Assembly: GCA_024811115.1 (NCBI GenBank)
Contig: JAKOGH010000776.1
Coordinates: 186,001-250,000, forward strand
Origin: Terana coerulea
Taxonomy: Eukaryota; Basidiomycota; Agaricomycetes; Polyporales; Phanerochaetaceae
DNA: 64,000 nt
Direction: 5' to 3'
This document shows positions 1-11,524 of the stretch, in pieces (positions within the stretch are counted from its first letter, which is position 1; every line of letters begins with the position of its first letter). Both the position numbers and the translations under genes were made by a program. The notes beneath the pieces were generated by a model. It was not told the DNA's origin and ran no database searches. It worked only from the letters and a program-made list of their open reading frames with translations.

Positions 1-892
1 GACCAGACCCTGAATGTCATCTCCCTCGCCACAGGCGAGCGCGTGCGCAGGCTGCGTGCCCACCGAGGCATTGTGAACAGTTTGGACCGGACTGTGAGTG
101 GTGTTGCGGGCGGGGAGCTGATTGTGTCAGGGAGCGACGACGGCACGGTCAGGGTGTGGGAGGGAGGCGAGGATGGGGGCAAGGCCCCAGTGAAGGTTTG
201 GGAGGTTGGGTGTCCGATTACTGCGGTGTGTTGGAGTGCAGATGGGAGTGTCGTGTATGCTGGCGCGGTGGACAACGAAATCCATGTGCGTATGCCTTGT
301 TATTAACTTTGGGCCTGCACTAAAGACAGCTTAGGTACTTGACATCCGCTCGCCTTCCTCGCCTCTCCCGTCACTCACCGGGCACACGGACACCCCAACG
401 TCACTGGCAATCTCGCCGAACGGCAACTTTCTTCTATCGCCTTCTCTGTCAAGCCAAACTATCATACACGACGTCCGGCCGTTCTCGCCGTCGCCATCCC
501 GCATACACCGAGTCCTGACCGGTGCTCCGGCGGGCTTTGAGAATACCCTGCTGAGAGGCGCGTGGAGCAGGGACGACGAGGGCAAGCGCGTGGCCGTCGG
601 AGGCGCAGACAGGACGGTGTGCATATGGGATGTCGAGAGCGGGCAAGTCCAGTACAAGGTGCGTTAGCCTTTCCACGAGCTTCAAGCTGTCGATGGAGAC
701 TCATGCTGTATGTTCAGTTGCCTGGACATAAAGGGACAGTCACTGCAGTTGACTTCCATCCAACAGAGCCAATTGGTGAGCAAGCTCACACTTTATCATC
801 CACTTGTACTGACCAGTCTGCGCTCAGTTCTTACGGGGAGCAAGGACGGCACTATGCTCTTGGGTGAGATTGAACCAACCATCAAGGTCTAA
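1..892 (+). CDS. U5 snRNP 40 kDa WD40 protein (SNRNP40/Spf38-like), 5'-truncated by the window
   Basis: C-terminal part of a WD40 beta-propeller protein of the U5 small nuclear ribonucleoprotein, a core spliceosome component. Four exons can be read: 1-285, 335-658, 718-775 and 828-892, with introns of 49-59 nt. Visible blades include GSDDGTVRVWEG, an LTGHTDTPTSLAISPNG stretch, GGADRTVCIWDVESG and a last blade LPGHKGTVTAVDFHPTEPI ending TGSKDGTMLLGEIE. The final blade, with its MLLGEI ending, resembles the SNRNP40 C-terminus, which is why I prefer this to a generic WD40 call. The start codon lies upstream of the window. The reading frame is intact across all joins. Confidence 0.85.
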
Positions 893-1039
893 AGCTCTGC
901 GAGCACATCAGTGCCGACTTGGAGCACAAGGGCTGATGCCCTTACTATTGACCTTTCATTGGCTGTTAGCCCTGCTGCGGCTGCTATGCATGAGATAGGA
1001 TCTTTCGACTGCTTTGCCCATACTTCCAACTATTTGCAC

Positions 1040-1210
1040 ACTGTGCAGGGGTCGAACCTGGAATATAAGCCTTCGATTCTTTACGAAAAGTAGTTTGAGC
1101 AAAATGCAGGGGTCGAACCTGCAATGTGAGCCTCTTGATGGTTCACGGAAAGCAGAGTGCGCAAAACGCAGGGGTCGAATTCGAACCTGCAATTTGGTGC
1201 CTTGTTGACA
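1040..1210 (-). repeat. Three tandem tRNA T-arm-like relics
   Basis: Three copies of a GCAGGGGTCGAACCTG-type motif lie about 61 nt apart, near 1046, 1106 and 1168. Read on the minus strand each is a T-arm: a 5-bp stem closing a TTCGACC loop, which is also the B-box core. The last copy carries a short internal duplication. The intervening sequence is divergent and no full cloverleaf can be folded by eye. The real tRNA-Arg at 1834-1914 ends in the same T-arm, so these look like decayed tRNA 3' halves or tRNA-derived repeats. Confidence 0.5.
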
Positions 1211-1319
1211 GCTGTTAGGATCGGAGGCCTCTGCTTGCCATACCGGGAGCACACACAAGGACGTTCAGTCTGCAGGCACAGATTATGTAACACCATTTGC
1301 ATGAGCTACAAGTGTTTAG

Positions 1320-1338
1320 AATATATATATATATATAT
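1320..1338. repeat. AT dinucleotide microsatellite
   Basis: A short run of about nine AT units. The rest of 893-1833 outside the T-arm relics shows no credible gene: it has only short, unsupported frames and a small palindrome (TACTACAGTAGTA) near 1490. Confidence 0.8.
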
Positions 1339-1833
1339 GTTTCATCCACAAGCGTGGAACACATTTTGAAGAAACCGTTGCTTGACTCGTGGACACATTC
1401 CGCTCAGATGTAGACTCGGAGCACCTGGTGCATCCGCACCGTTAAAGTAAGTAGTGACCTGTGATTAACGAGTGAAGTCGTACTACCATACTACAGTAGT
1501 AGTGCAGTATGCAGCCTTCCTACTATTTCTTTGATTCTTTTACGGATTGCGAGTAGCACCGGGCGAGAGGTAAGACTTTAATGCATAGCAGGGTATACCC
1601 TTGGGTGGCTGAGTGACTACCCTTACCCTTACCCCTGAAAACCCCCGGTTAGACCCATAAACACCGTAAACAGCACAATAGCCATACTCACATGACATAA
1701 AATAAGCAGAAATACTGCTTAAAGCCTTAAATACACTGTGCAGGGGCTGCGAGCAGCAGAGCGGTCTGGGTGGCTTAACAGTAAATAATAACAATAATGC
1801 AAGGGGCAAAAGTACATTTACCCGTTATATTAT

Positions 1834-1914
1834 GACCACCGCAGGGGTCGAACCTGCAATCTCCTGATGACGATCAAATCGTAGTCAGACGCGATGCCAT
1901 TTCGCCAGGCGGCC
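1834..1914 (-). tRNA. tRNA-Arg (anticodon ACG) with a 10-nt intron
   Basis: On the minus strand the acceptor arm pairs GGCCGCC with GGTGGTC, using some G-U pairs. The T-arm is GCAGG-TTCGACC-CCTGC. The anticodon stem TCTGA/TCAGG closes a loop CTACGA..A in which ACG is the anticodon. Ten extra bases follow position 37, the standard place for a nuclear tRNA intron. Without the intron the molecule is 71 nt. It reads CGU codons (and CGC/CGA after A-to-I editing). Confidence 0.85.
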
Positions 1915-2089
1915 ATGTGATAAGGCAAGATGGTATAATATATCATAGTTGATCACCGAGCTTCATCCACAGGGCTGTCCGCTTTCAATGGTACAAAATT
2001 TTAATCTGAAAAGTATGAACTTATTCCGAGCAGCATGTAGCTGGCAGAACTCAGGTCAAATGGAACTGGCAGGACGGAAACGTCCTAGC

Positions 2090-2260
2090 TTCTTCTCACA
2101 TGGATGAAGGACTTGTGTGGGATAGGAGAGTGAGGCGGGATCCGCGAGGGTTCCGCACGTAAACTCATGAGGACCTGCAGAAAGGTTCATTGCCGGTAAA
2201 AACTATCAAAGCTCACGACGCCAAGATATATGGCATTGACTGGGCTCATGATTAGAACTA
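2090..2260 (+). pseudogene. Relic of a WD40 gene (WDR59-like)
   Basis: Translation gives a WD40-like stretch, LPVKTIKAHDAKIYGIDWAH, near 2195-2250, preceded by GLVWDRRV near 2108. Stop codons fall between and directly after these stretches, so no open gene remains. The motif order resembles the propeller of WDR59-type GATOR2 proteins, but the identification rests on about 30 residues. The remainder of 1915-2871 contains a 65-codon frame at 2339-2536 with no recognisable domain; nothing else can be supported. Confidence 0.4.
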
Positions 2261-2871
2261 TCTATGATGCGGCATGTTTGTATTTGAGGTTGAGTGCCAG
2301 ACTATGAGAATAACCCCTCCTAGAATATTAACGGCCTTGTGTTGATGGATGTACGCATCGATATCTACTTATACAAACTTGCGACAGACGATTACCCCAT
2401 CGCATTGCGCACAGAGCTGGTGAGTAGTATCGAAAACCAGAAGGCGATGTACGTCCAAGTTCATGCGCGTAACGGCGTTCTGGTTGGGAGCTTGCGACTT
2501 TCCCCTGTTTCTGGTGCGTCCCGTGCTAATAAATAGAGGTGAACAAGAAGTACAGCGGGCACCCTCACCGGAAAGCCCGTGGTGGTGTGGACAGAGAGGG
2601 TGGTCTGAGAGCCACAGCTGGTCGGCGATAGAGTAGTTGGAACTGAGAGATGCGAGAGAGATGAACTATTGGGGTACTGATGAGTGATGTTGTATGGCAG
2701 ACCACAAAGCGAAAACCAAAACAACTGAGTAGGCCTCCAAGAATGAAGCTCCCACGGTCTGGGTGCGGGACCGGATTGATTGCAGGGCGACATACGGTTT
2801 TGTGCCATGGCTGTGAGCGCCGTGCAGAGATTCGAACGACACAGGTGGAGGTGAAATTTTGAAAAATGTAT

Positions 2872-4236
2872 CTAAAATGAAGAGCAAGGCCACGTAGAGG
2901 GAGCGAAGGAGCTGAGTGGTCGAGAGCAGATCAAAGGAATTGTCTCATTATGGATAGCCTGGACGGAAACGCGCGCGCGGGGGGCAATGGCAAGAATTCC
3001 TCGAAGATGGGTGGATGGCAACATGGCTATTAACGCGTCATCATCCACATCGGATTGCGCACCAGTGTTGATATTGATAACCGCAGTCCTGAGCTTGCGA
3101 AGGTTGGTTTCGGAGAAGGCCTCATCCAGCGCTCTCCACCAATCAACCTCAAGCTTGAGAGGACCTGGACCTGACATAGAAAGGTGCACAATTTCTATGG
3201 TTGCTGCTGTCCGGCATAATAACCGGGTCAGGGATGGAACCCAACCATGCTCGCATTCCACATAGAGTGTTTGTAGCTGATGATTATTGGGAAGATCGAG
3301 GCTGTATAGCATAGAGCCAATGAATTACTTCGTTCGGATGATTAAATCATAGAAAAACTTACCGAGCAAATAGTTGTCTGCCGCGCCTGGGAAAGAGGAG
3401 AGTTGAAGGCATATTTCCACGAGATTAGAGGACTTTGCAAGCAGATCCTGCAGCTGAGGCTCGCGCGGACTTTCCTGCGCTGTACCGAAAGAGATATACC
3501 GTATGGATGGCGCAGCATGACATAGCCAGAGCAACAAAGGCGCAAGTCCCGGAGTGTTTCTAAATATCACGGAGCGTAGCCTGGGTGGTGTGTTGCGCAG
3601 TTTGGTCGTAGGCGTTGGTTTGCATGAGTCAAATGTACGCCGGCGATGGTCAAATCTCGTAGTGCCGAAAGTGAAGAGAGAATAGTGATTATCTGTCCTG
3701 GCCGCCCGAAAGCAAGGCCGTGTATCCACAGGGTGGTTACTGTCCTCGCAAACCTCGATATCACAAACCGAAAAGGATGCATGGAGATAGCGCCAGTTGA
3801 GATCGGCCAAGACTAGCTTGTCTAGGCAAGGCAATAATCCGTACAATCGTAATGGAACCAAGTGGCTCCATTGGGTAAAGCGTTGGTCGTTGTTCTCCGG
3901 GAGGTACGGTCGTGGAGGAGAGCAAACGTATAGGAATCGTACACGAGAGGATCGCTTGGGAGATTCTTGCAATTTTCGTTTCAAACGGTCAAGTTTGGAT
4001 CGACTGTTGACCATCAAGCGAGACGAGAGGTGCCACAGACTGCGGGGGAGCCAAGCACGGCAAGCCAAGGCGCAGGCAACCAAGTCTAGATGCCACTGCC
4101 CGAGTTGATACTGTGGTGCAAGCCCGGAAGGCTCGTACACTAAGCTCCCAATTGCAACGAAGTCGATGATAACTTCGCAGACTTCGGTCGGTAGTAAAGG
4201 GTACGGGCCCGTCGTGGCAGTCCGTGGGACTGTCAT
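2872..4236 (-). CDS. F-box protein of the basidiomycete LRR-like family
   Basis: Starts at 4236 with a short leader, then an F-box (LPTEVCEVIIDFVA, followed by ALACRAWLPRSLW, a spacing typical of fungal F-box domains) at about residues 15-70. Leucine-rich, irregular sequence follows, as in substrate-binding parts of basidiomycete SCF adaptors. The expected role is recruiting unknown targets to an SCF ubiquitin ligase. A donor GGTAAGTT lies at about 3359-3364 and the next open stretch runs 3312-2872, rich in LRR-like LRKLRTAVI and LRGILAI segments. None of the simple donor/acceptor pairs I tried joins the two parts in frame, so the gene may contain a one-base error or be newly broken. Confidence 0.6.
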
Positions 4237-4759
4237 CTAGTTGCGTAGATTAGCGCGATACAGTAGCTGGACAGGGACTACCCACATACTCTTCTGTTTT
4301 TGCCCAACAGGTATTGATGGGGCTCTTATTTAGACCACATGTGCTGTCCTATAGTACAAAGAGCTTGCGGTAAGTACTTAGTACTTGGTCACGGTCAACA
4401 AGGTCGGAGGGAATAGGAAGAGCGTCCAGCGCTTTGGTGGAGATTTCGATAGACCGTGTGAATCAAGCAACCAAACCTTGCCGGGGGTGGACCCACAACG
4501 TTCAACAATTTCCTCGCCCGCAACCCCACTCTTGTTCCTCTTCCCCCAGTTGTCCTCGGATTCGTCTCGTGTTGTACTGCAATGACAGCTCCGGGCGAAA
4601 AGTCAAGCGGTTCCTCGGCGGCTTTCTTCTGTATAAGACGGTCGTTGTCGCCGTGAACGAATATTCAAAGCCAACTTTCCCCGACCGCGGTTCTCGAAGC
4701 TCGACCAAAGAAAGCACCTGCAGCCTGGACTGCGAAAACGATTGTTTCTTGCAGTAATC
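4237..4759. other. Divergent intergenic region
   Basis: Lies between the minus-strand F-box gene and the plus-strand WW-like gene. No coding potential is supported on either strand; the longest frames are low-complexity shadows. It presumably carries both promoters. Confidence 0.5.
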
Positions 4760-6888
4760 ATGGACCCATGCGCATCTTCGTCTGCTCAGCCGCGTCTTCC
4801 CGTCTCTCCTCCACCCCCGCTTGCTCCAGCTGCCGTCCAGGGTCCACGGACTTCTCAGGGACTACCGTCGTCAGGCTCGACATCACTGCCATTACCTCCG
4901 AGTAACGCTGCACCGCTCATTCCTGCTCCAGGTATGCCTCTTAAGTTCATTCTGTCACCCCAAGCGACTCATATGTAGCAAGTAGCACCTTCTTGGCAGG
5001 CGCAGGCGGGCCAGGCGGTGTTAGGGTCCATACGTAGTCCTTATCAAGCACGAATGAGTAACAACAAGCCATCGGAGCGCATTGGCGGTACCCCCATCGT
5101 AGCTTGCATTTCTTTCGCGCCTCATCTGCCGTGAGTACATCTTGCCTGGTTCTCAGAGTCTGCTTAACCTCTCCCGTCCGCAGAAAGGAATGGGTGCGCT
5201 GCCGACACTTCGACGGTAGCGCATACTATTACAACACTTCGCTGCGCGTGGTGACCACAGAAGACATAACCCAACAGGAGACCTTCAACGAGTTTTCAAC
5301 TGCACTGACAAGATGGAAGTTGAAGTCAACGCTAAAACCCCGGGCGAACGCAGACGTCTTGTTCAGCATTGACGGCAATCCCGATACACCCTCGGTATCC
5401 TACGTGGACTTCGACGATTGCATCCACACAACGAAGGTAACCCAAGGTGGAAGTGCGCAAGGTCAGAACGAGTCTCCCCATCACATGCGGAGTGCTTCAC
5501 TAATTACGCTTTTGTCTCAAGACTTCAAAACTGTGAACTTTTGGTCGTTTCTCGAAGCTTATCCCATGCACCTTACCAAGCTACCGAGAAGCATTGAAGC
5601 TGACTTCTTGGAAGCGTTGAGCTTTGGAGCAACCGGTGAGTCGCCTTCTTCTCATTTTGGACGCAACACCTTACGTGTGGCATAGAGCTAATTTTGGAGT
5701 GGAGAGACACTGCTTTTCCATTCACAGAAGAGCAAGCCCGCAAGTTGATACAGGTTTATCGGGAACTGAAGAGTAATGTTACGTTTTATCCTTGTTTTCT
5801 GCCCTCGCACTGACACTCGCCAACCTTTCTGCAGCTGCGCATCGTCAAGGATCAGACGTTGTTCCTGCAATTTGTTGGCACATTGCGCGGGTGATGACCA
5901 AAATTGAGATCGAACGGTGCAAGTCGAACTTCGGGATGCCGGCGCCCACAGCATCCGTTTCCGAACAAGTCGGTTGGACGATCAGAGTTGCGGACGCTTT
6001 TCTGTCCGTCTTCTTGCTCGGCGCGCACCGCATGTATAGGACCCGGTTGCAGAGCGCAAGGGTTAAAGGCGTCATCTACCTGGCAGATTTCAGGGAGTTG
6101 CTCAGTAACTTCTTGGCAGAGTGGTCAGGTTAGTGGTCACGTCCTTCTCTCTGCTGAAAACGCTCTAATCTGCGCACTAGATTCCAACCTATTGGTGCGT
6201 TCGTTCTAACCCCTTGGGACATAACAATTGCTGAACAACAACACCTCCTTAGGCTACCGTGTTTGTGGGGTGAGTGTATCCCGTACTGGCTAGGTTCGTG
6301 TGCTTACAACCACTTCACAGTGCCAATATTGCATTTCTCGCAGTCCCGGTACGTCAATGGTACAATATTCATCCCAATAAGCTAACCAACTCGCCTAGAA
6401 TATCAACGGCCTGCAACAAACCGCTTCGCTGGCCTCCACCGTCTTCTCAATTGTCAGCGTCGCCTCCGGCGTACATCACACGTGGCAACACCGTACAAAG
6501 ATTGACGCGAGCTACGAGGAAGCCGTATGTATAACTTTCAATAGTGCTACACGTTGTCTGAAATTGAATCGCCACATAGAACGAGTATATGTCCCACTTC
6601 CAAGCCCCGAATCCAGCGAAACGCGACCTGGAGCTCACCATAACTGCCTGCTTCCTCTCGATCCCCATTGTCGCTCTTCTCTATGCAGTCCTCAGCTTCT
6701 CCATCGCACTCGCCGCCTTCTGCGTCCAAAACACAGATGCCCGCGGACGGATCCTGCTTGCAGTGATCCTTGGCATCGTTGGTATCACGGGCTGCGGTAT
6801 GCTGCTGTTCTTCTGGCACATCTGGCAGGAGCAGGGACAAAACGATGCGGCTAGGCGGGGTGGCGCATGCAATCGCTCGAGCAGATGA
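4760..6888 (+). CDS. WW-like domain, multi-pass membrane protein, copy 1
   Basis: Eleven exons can be followed: 4760-4931, 5025-5130, 5184-5446, 5522-5635, 5686-5772, 5835-6128, 6181-6194, 6253-6269, 6321-6348, 6399-6524 and 6580-6888. The N-terminus is Pro/Ser-rich. A WW-like segment follows (EWVRCRHFDGSAYYYN), with the first Trp and the Tyr block but no clear second Trp. A middle domain contains ADFRELLSNFLAEW. The C-terminal third has four hydrophobic stretches, including LSIPIVALLYAVLSFSIALA and ILLAVILGIVGITG, so the protein is likely membrane-anchored. Exons of 17, 28 and 126 nt are identical in size to those of the copy at 12070. The frame stops at 6888; another frame continues to 6986 with a charged helix resembling the tail of copy 2, so the true C-terminus may be shifted. 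Function unknown. Confidence 0.75.
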
Positions 6889-7019
6889 AGAAAGCATTCG
6901 AGGAACAGTTGGCGAGTATCTGGAAGAGGAGAGAGAAGAACACAACGCTTGTTGGCTCGCATGCCGACGCGAGTAGCAAGGTTTAAGAGTGCTCCGGATG
7001 GGATTTTTCGCACACTATC

Positions 7020-7430
7020 ACAGACAATGGACTCGGTTTCGACCAGCGGTATGACATTCAGGGACTCGAGATGAGCCTTCGCATTGACAATATTGTATCC
7101 ATCCATCGACTGATAATCGTTCTTCTGCTTCCTATCCATAAACAACAGATTTTTTGAGTCACCTGGACGGCCACTCCATGACTTCGATATGAAAGCCGGT
7201 AAGCGATGCTCGGCTGCCAGCCTATATGAAGTCTCGGCGTTCAGGTTCTGTTGCACGTTGACTCCAACCCCATCCTCCTCTCACAGCACCGTGCCCAACG
7301 TTCGCAGAGGAGACAGCCAGCAGAGACGACGTCTCGCCCTTTATTTGAATGTGAGCTGGTCCTTAATGTGTTTCACGCTTGCCTCGGTTGACTTCTGCGT
7401 AGCATTGCCGCCAGTATACTATACGCCGAC
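7020..7430. repeat. Upstream flank of tandem duplication, unit 1
   Basis: This stretch matches 9180-9540 in order and sequence, including a shared segment around CACGTTGACTCC and AGAGGAGACA. It is the former promoter region of the F-box copy that follows. No gene is supported in it. Confidence 0.6.
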
Positions 7431-8409
7431 GTGGCTGTCCCTACTGCGCCCGTCCACTCCATCCCTGCGGAGATACTGGAGAAGATCTTCCTATACGACA
7501 CTTCTCCTCGAGACGAACTCGAATGCTGGTGGTCTGCAAAATCGGTCAATTTTACAGATCCTTGGGCTCCTCCGCCTGACCGCTCTCGGGCAAATCCCTT
7601 CCGAGCCGTCGAACTGTCCGGAGTATGCCGCTCATGGCGTGCGGTCGCTTTGGATCTCTCTCGGTTATGGAGTAACGCCATCATTGTTTCTCCGCACTGG
7701 ATTCATTGCCGACACGCTCCTCCAGTTCCGCCCCAACCCTTGGAAACGCAGGCTGTCAATGCTGGCCGCGATGAGCAACGTCGACACATTGATGATATAT
7801 GGCAGAAATACAGTACTGAATCTACGCATTTTCCTCAATATCTCAGACACGCCTGATGAGCCGGTGGACCTCTTCTTCCCCCAGCTGCGCAAATTGCGTC
7901 TTCGAGGAACAGTATTCGAAGGCCGTGACAAAACCCTCTACGAACATGATTCTACCACCGAAGAAGATTGTTCTGAGTTTCTCTGTACTGAACAGCGTGG
8001 GTTTGCGCTTCCTTTATTCGCGTTTATTCTCACTCTAATATGTCATGTAGATGCGCCTGCGGGATATTTTGAGACGTGGTTCCGAGAATGCTTCCAAAGC
8101 TGCAAGGACGCAGGTATTGGCATCAGCCACCTGACCATTCTGGGCTCGCCTTCACTCAACCCAGCCGACATGGTTGAGCTTCGAAAGCTTGTACCTATCG
8201 TTCATTGGGACGGCTTGTCGAATTTAGACCCACCCCAACCCGGTAAGCTTAACATTAATTCTAGGTATGTACAAATGTTATAACGGTGTGTTGGATTGTT
8301 AGGTATGATCTACGCCGTTCCAGAGGACCTCAACGGGCCTTGGAACATTGTCCGCGACGAAGATAGCATTCATTGGGTCGAGGTCCCTCCGTGGAGTGAT
8401 GGCAAGTAG
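7431..8409 (+). pseudogene. F-box pseudogene, internally deleted, unit 1
   Basis: Begins with an F-box (HSIPAEILEKIFLYDTSPRD, then ELSGVCRSWRAVALDLSRLW) but has no ATG in frame: the position of the start codon in the sister copy reads ACG here. At about 7700 the F-box frame is joined out of frame to sequence that in the sister gene lies some 950 bases further on (DTLLQFRPNP onward), so the leucine-rich middle is lost. The 3' part is still readable (NTVLNLRIFLN, LRLRGTVFEGRDKTLYE, HLTILGSPSLNPADMVELRK) and keeps two introns and the terminal exon ending WSDGK at 8409. Lost start, large deletion and frameshift together make this a pseudogene. Confidence 0.75.
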
Positions 8410-8940
8410 CTTTCTTGTACCCTTCATCCTTGTGTCATGACTGCTCCCTGTAGCTTCAAATTTCGACTGGCCAACTTCTTAAAGAGCTACGCGGAACGGA
8501 TGCAGATGGTCGTGGAACTTGCAGAAAGGCATCCGCAGCTCCAAGCCTCATTGAACACATTTGTAACAATATTGAGATGGCTATTATGAAATAGGAGCAT
8601 AGGGAAGTACTGATTGTCTAATTCCAAGCTGCGTTTCCCCCTCCGTTCCGTTTTTCGTTCGCATGCGTCGAACTTGTTTGTTCCATGTTCGCTCAGTACG
8701 CGTGGGAAAGTTGTAGTCCTCAAAGCGCCCATCACCCGAATTCGATTTCCCGATCTTTGTTTGAACCTCGTTCTACAAACGACGTGGCACTCGGCGAGCC
8801 TTGCTTCTTGCTGAAATCTGCATACATGGCAATAGGAATATTGTGAATTTTGCGATAACAATTAACACTGGACTGCCCTCTTAGGCGAGCGTATACTTGC
8901 TTTTGATGATCTTCGAATGCTGAACCCGTTTCATTACAGT
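8410..8940. repeat. 3' flank of F-box unit 1, matching 11525-12060
   Basis: The segment parallels the flank of the second F-box copy: shared ATATTGAGAT, GCTGCGTTTC, a GGCGAGTGTAT/GGCGAGCGTAT element and TACAGTTCRCCGG just before the WW-like start. No gene is visible. It is the duplicated spacer plus the former promoter of a WW-like gene. Confidence 0.6.
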
Positions 8941-9115
8941 TCACCGGTCGTCTAGCCGCAACACAGACAAGACTATGAGTCTTGGCAGACTGTGATGTTA
9001 ATCTGCATCAAGTTCCGGTGCGAGCCAGAGGCCAGGCATTTTGGCACTGAAACCCGACTGGTCCCTTTGCATGAGCTGGAAGTCGCGATCGGCAAGTAGC
9101 AAGCTACAGATTTAG
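8941..9115 (+). pseudogene. Remnant of the first exon of a WW-like membrane gene
   Basis: Directly after the duplicated promoter the sequence still resembles the first exon of the gene at 12070: GGCACTGAAACCCGACTGGTCC and TGGAAGTCGCGATCGG correspond to the ACCCTGACTGGTTCC and TGGAAGCCGCCGTCGG part of copy 2. The start codon is lost and the similarity stops near 9115, where the next F-box promoter begins. This is the truncated end of the first duplication unit. Confidence 0.5.
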
Positions 9116-9540
9116 GAAGCCGATGGTAGCAATGAGGGATACGTGCAGATGCTATAGACGATGTAATACAAGCTGCATGGCATACAAGGAAGCACGAGCT
9201 GAGCCTTCGCCTTCTGATACTTCACCAATTACAGATACTGATACCTCTTCTGCCGGCCCCTGCCCACAAACAGCAGGTTTATTGTGTCACCTGGCGTGTC
9301 ACTCGATGGCTCTAATATAAAGCCCGTTAAACGAAGTTCGGCTGGCATCTTGTATGTAACTCCGGCGTCTATGTTCTCTCACACGTTGACTCCGACTCCC
9401 ATCCTCTTCTCTCAGCACGATGGGCGACGTTCTCAGAGGAGACAACGAGCAGAGAGAACGGGCCAACTGTGAGCGCGTTCTCGTCTCACGCTGAGGGCAT
9501 TGAGGTAACATCTGCGCAGCATTTCCGGCGAGCACTGACA

Positions 9541-11524
9541 TGACCAACCGCACTCCCACTGTTTCAATGACCATCCCTGCCACGTCGATCTATTCCATCC
9601 CCGCGGAAGTACTTGAGAAGGTATTCTTTGCGACACTACTCCTCGAGAAGAACTTGACAAGTGGTGGTCTGCTCAAAAGGACTTCAGTACGCTTCGGGGG
9701 ACTTCCACCGCTCAAGGGAATCCTTACCGGGCTGTTGAGTTGTCGGGAGTATGCCGTTCGTGGCGGGCCGTCTGTCTTAACCTGTCTCGGTTATGGAGCA
9801 ACGCAATCATTGTTTCTCCGACGTGGACAGAACATATTGTACGTCGCTCGAAGTGACGCCCGCTAGACGTTGTGTGTTTCTATTGCTTTGCGCATTGATA
9901 CAACACCACAGCTGCTACAAAGCCTTCTAGAACATTCAACTGTCGGCCGCATTCGAAGCCTCAAGATTTCTGTACCGCTGTACAGCCACTCGCGATGGCC
10001 CCCATATTCACTTTCCCGCTCACTATCCCTCTCCTAGAATCCCTTCAGCTCTACCAATGCTGGAGCGAGGTTGGAAGAAACTGGGGCGCACCACGCCTGA
10101 CCAACTATGAAGTCAGTGAGGACTATGGAATTCTTTTGATACAATTCCCTTTGATACGTCCTATGCCGACGCCCATCTGCCCTACCCTGACATGTTTCGT
10201 ATGGCGCCCATTTCCATCCGATCACTCTGAAACGCTCCCCCTTGTGCGCGATGTTCTGTTGGTCTTGCAGAAGCTCCCGCTCCTGGAAAGCGTGGAGATG
10301 ACGGTGGCGAAAGACCACGTCTATCAAGTAGGCATTGTGCCAATCGTCCCTCTACCTCATCTACGACAACTTTGGCTCATGGGCGGTGTCTACGCATGCG
10401 CTGACATCTTTATCCACCTGGAGTCTGGACTATCCCCGAAGAAAGACACAGATTACCATCGAGGTTCACTCGCAGGATCGCTATGAGCACGCCGGACATT
10501 TACCTAGTATCTTGGCCATTTTGGCCCGTCAGGAACAGCAGGCCCGTCGACAAGATGAAGCTGGCGTTGCGGCGCCACCTGAAAGGCTACTCACCGTCGC
10601 GTTCCGCCGTGGTGGACTCCTTCGTCACCCTCGGCTGGCATCGTCGCGAATCCCCCGAACGCTTCCCCGCCCCCGGCCGCTGGGAGTCCTCTGTGAAGAG
10701 AACGAAGTTTGATGTGGACGTGCACTTGGATATGCCCGATCGGTCCTCTGGACGAATCACCAGTGACATTTTCTCCTGCTTCACCCTGCGCTACAAAGAG
10801 GTCCTCAACATGCATGCGGACACGCTCCTGACGTTCCGTCGCGACCCTGACAGACACGAACCGTTGATACTGGGCGCCATGACCAATGTCCATACGTTGA
10901 TGGTAGACGACAGGAATACCGTGCTGAATTTACGCGCATTCCTCAATGCCTCGGGTGCTTCCGAAGAGCCGACAGATTGCTTCTTCCCTAACCTTCGGAC
11001 GTTGCGTCTGCGAGGAACAGTGTTCGAAGGCCGCGATAAAACCCTTTACACTCCTACCACCATCGATTATGATGAAGAAGACCTTAGTGATCTATACTCT
11101 GTCCCGACTCAGCAGCGTGAGTTTGTGTCTCATCTACTCGCATTCGTGCTCAATCTGAAAGGGTGTGTAGGTGAGCCCATGGGATCCTTCGAAACGTGGT
11201 TCCTCGAATGCTTCCAAAGCCGCAAGGACGCAGGCATCGGCATTAATCACCTGACTATTCTCGGCTCGCCCTCGCTGAACCAAGCGGACATGGTCGAGCT
11301 CCGAAAGCTTGTACCTGCCGTTTATTGTGACGGTTTGTCCGACCTGGATCCGCCCCAACCTGGTAAGCCTGGCATGATTCCAAGGCATGTATAGTCGAAT
11401 CAATGGGTCATTGTCGTTGGTAGGCATGGTCTACTCTGTGCCGGAGAGTATTGACGGGCCGTGGGAGATTGTTCCCGACGAAGACAGTATTCTTTGGGTC
11501 GATAGTGGGCACTCTGTCGCGTGA
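9541..11524 (+). pseudogene. F-box pseudogene with several frame breaks, unit 2
   Basis: Starts with ATG at 9541 and an F-box (SIYSIPAEVLEKVFF). One base is missing near 9627 relative to the sister copy, after which the frame reads DTTPREELDKWWSAQ and ELSGVCRSWRAVCLNLSRLW. An intron of about 70 nt follows from about 9840. The leucine-rich part then uses different frames: RIRSLKISVPL, IPLLESLQLYQCW (from 9995), EVHSQDRYEHAGHLPS (near 10455) and KFDVDVHLDMPDRSSG (from 10483). The 3' end is intact and parallels unit 1 (TVFEGRDKTLY, HLTILGSPSLNQADMVELRK), ending at 11524. At least three frame changes without splice sites indicate decay, although single-base assembly errors are frequent in this window and could account for some. 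Confidence 0.6.

Noticed and set aside
1600..1660. CCCTTACCCTTACCCC stretch resembling telomere repeats
   Set aside because: The unit is CCCTTA, not CCCTAA; only two imperfect copies exist, and the region lies among ordinary sequence.
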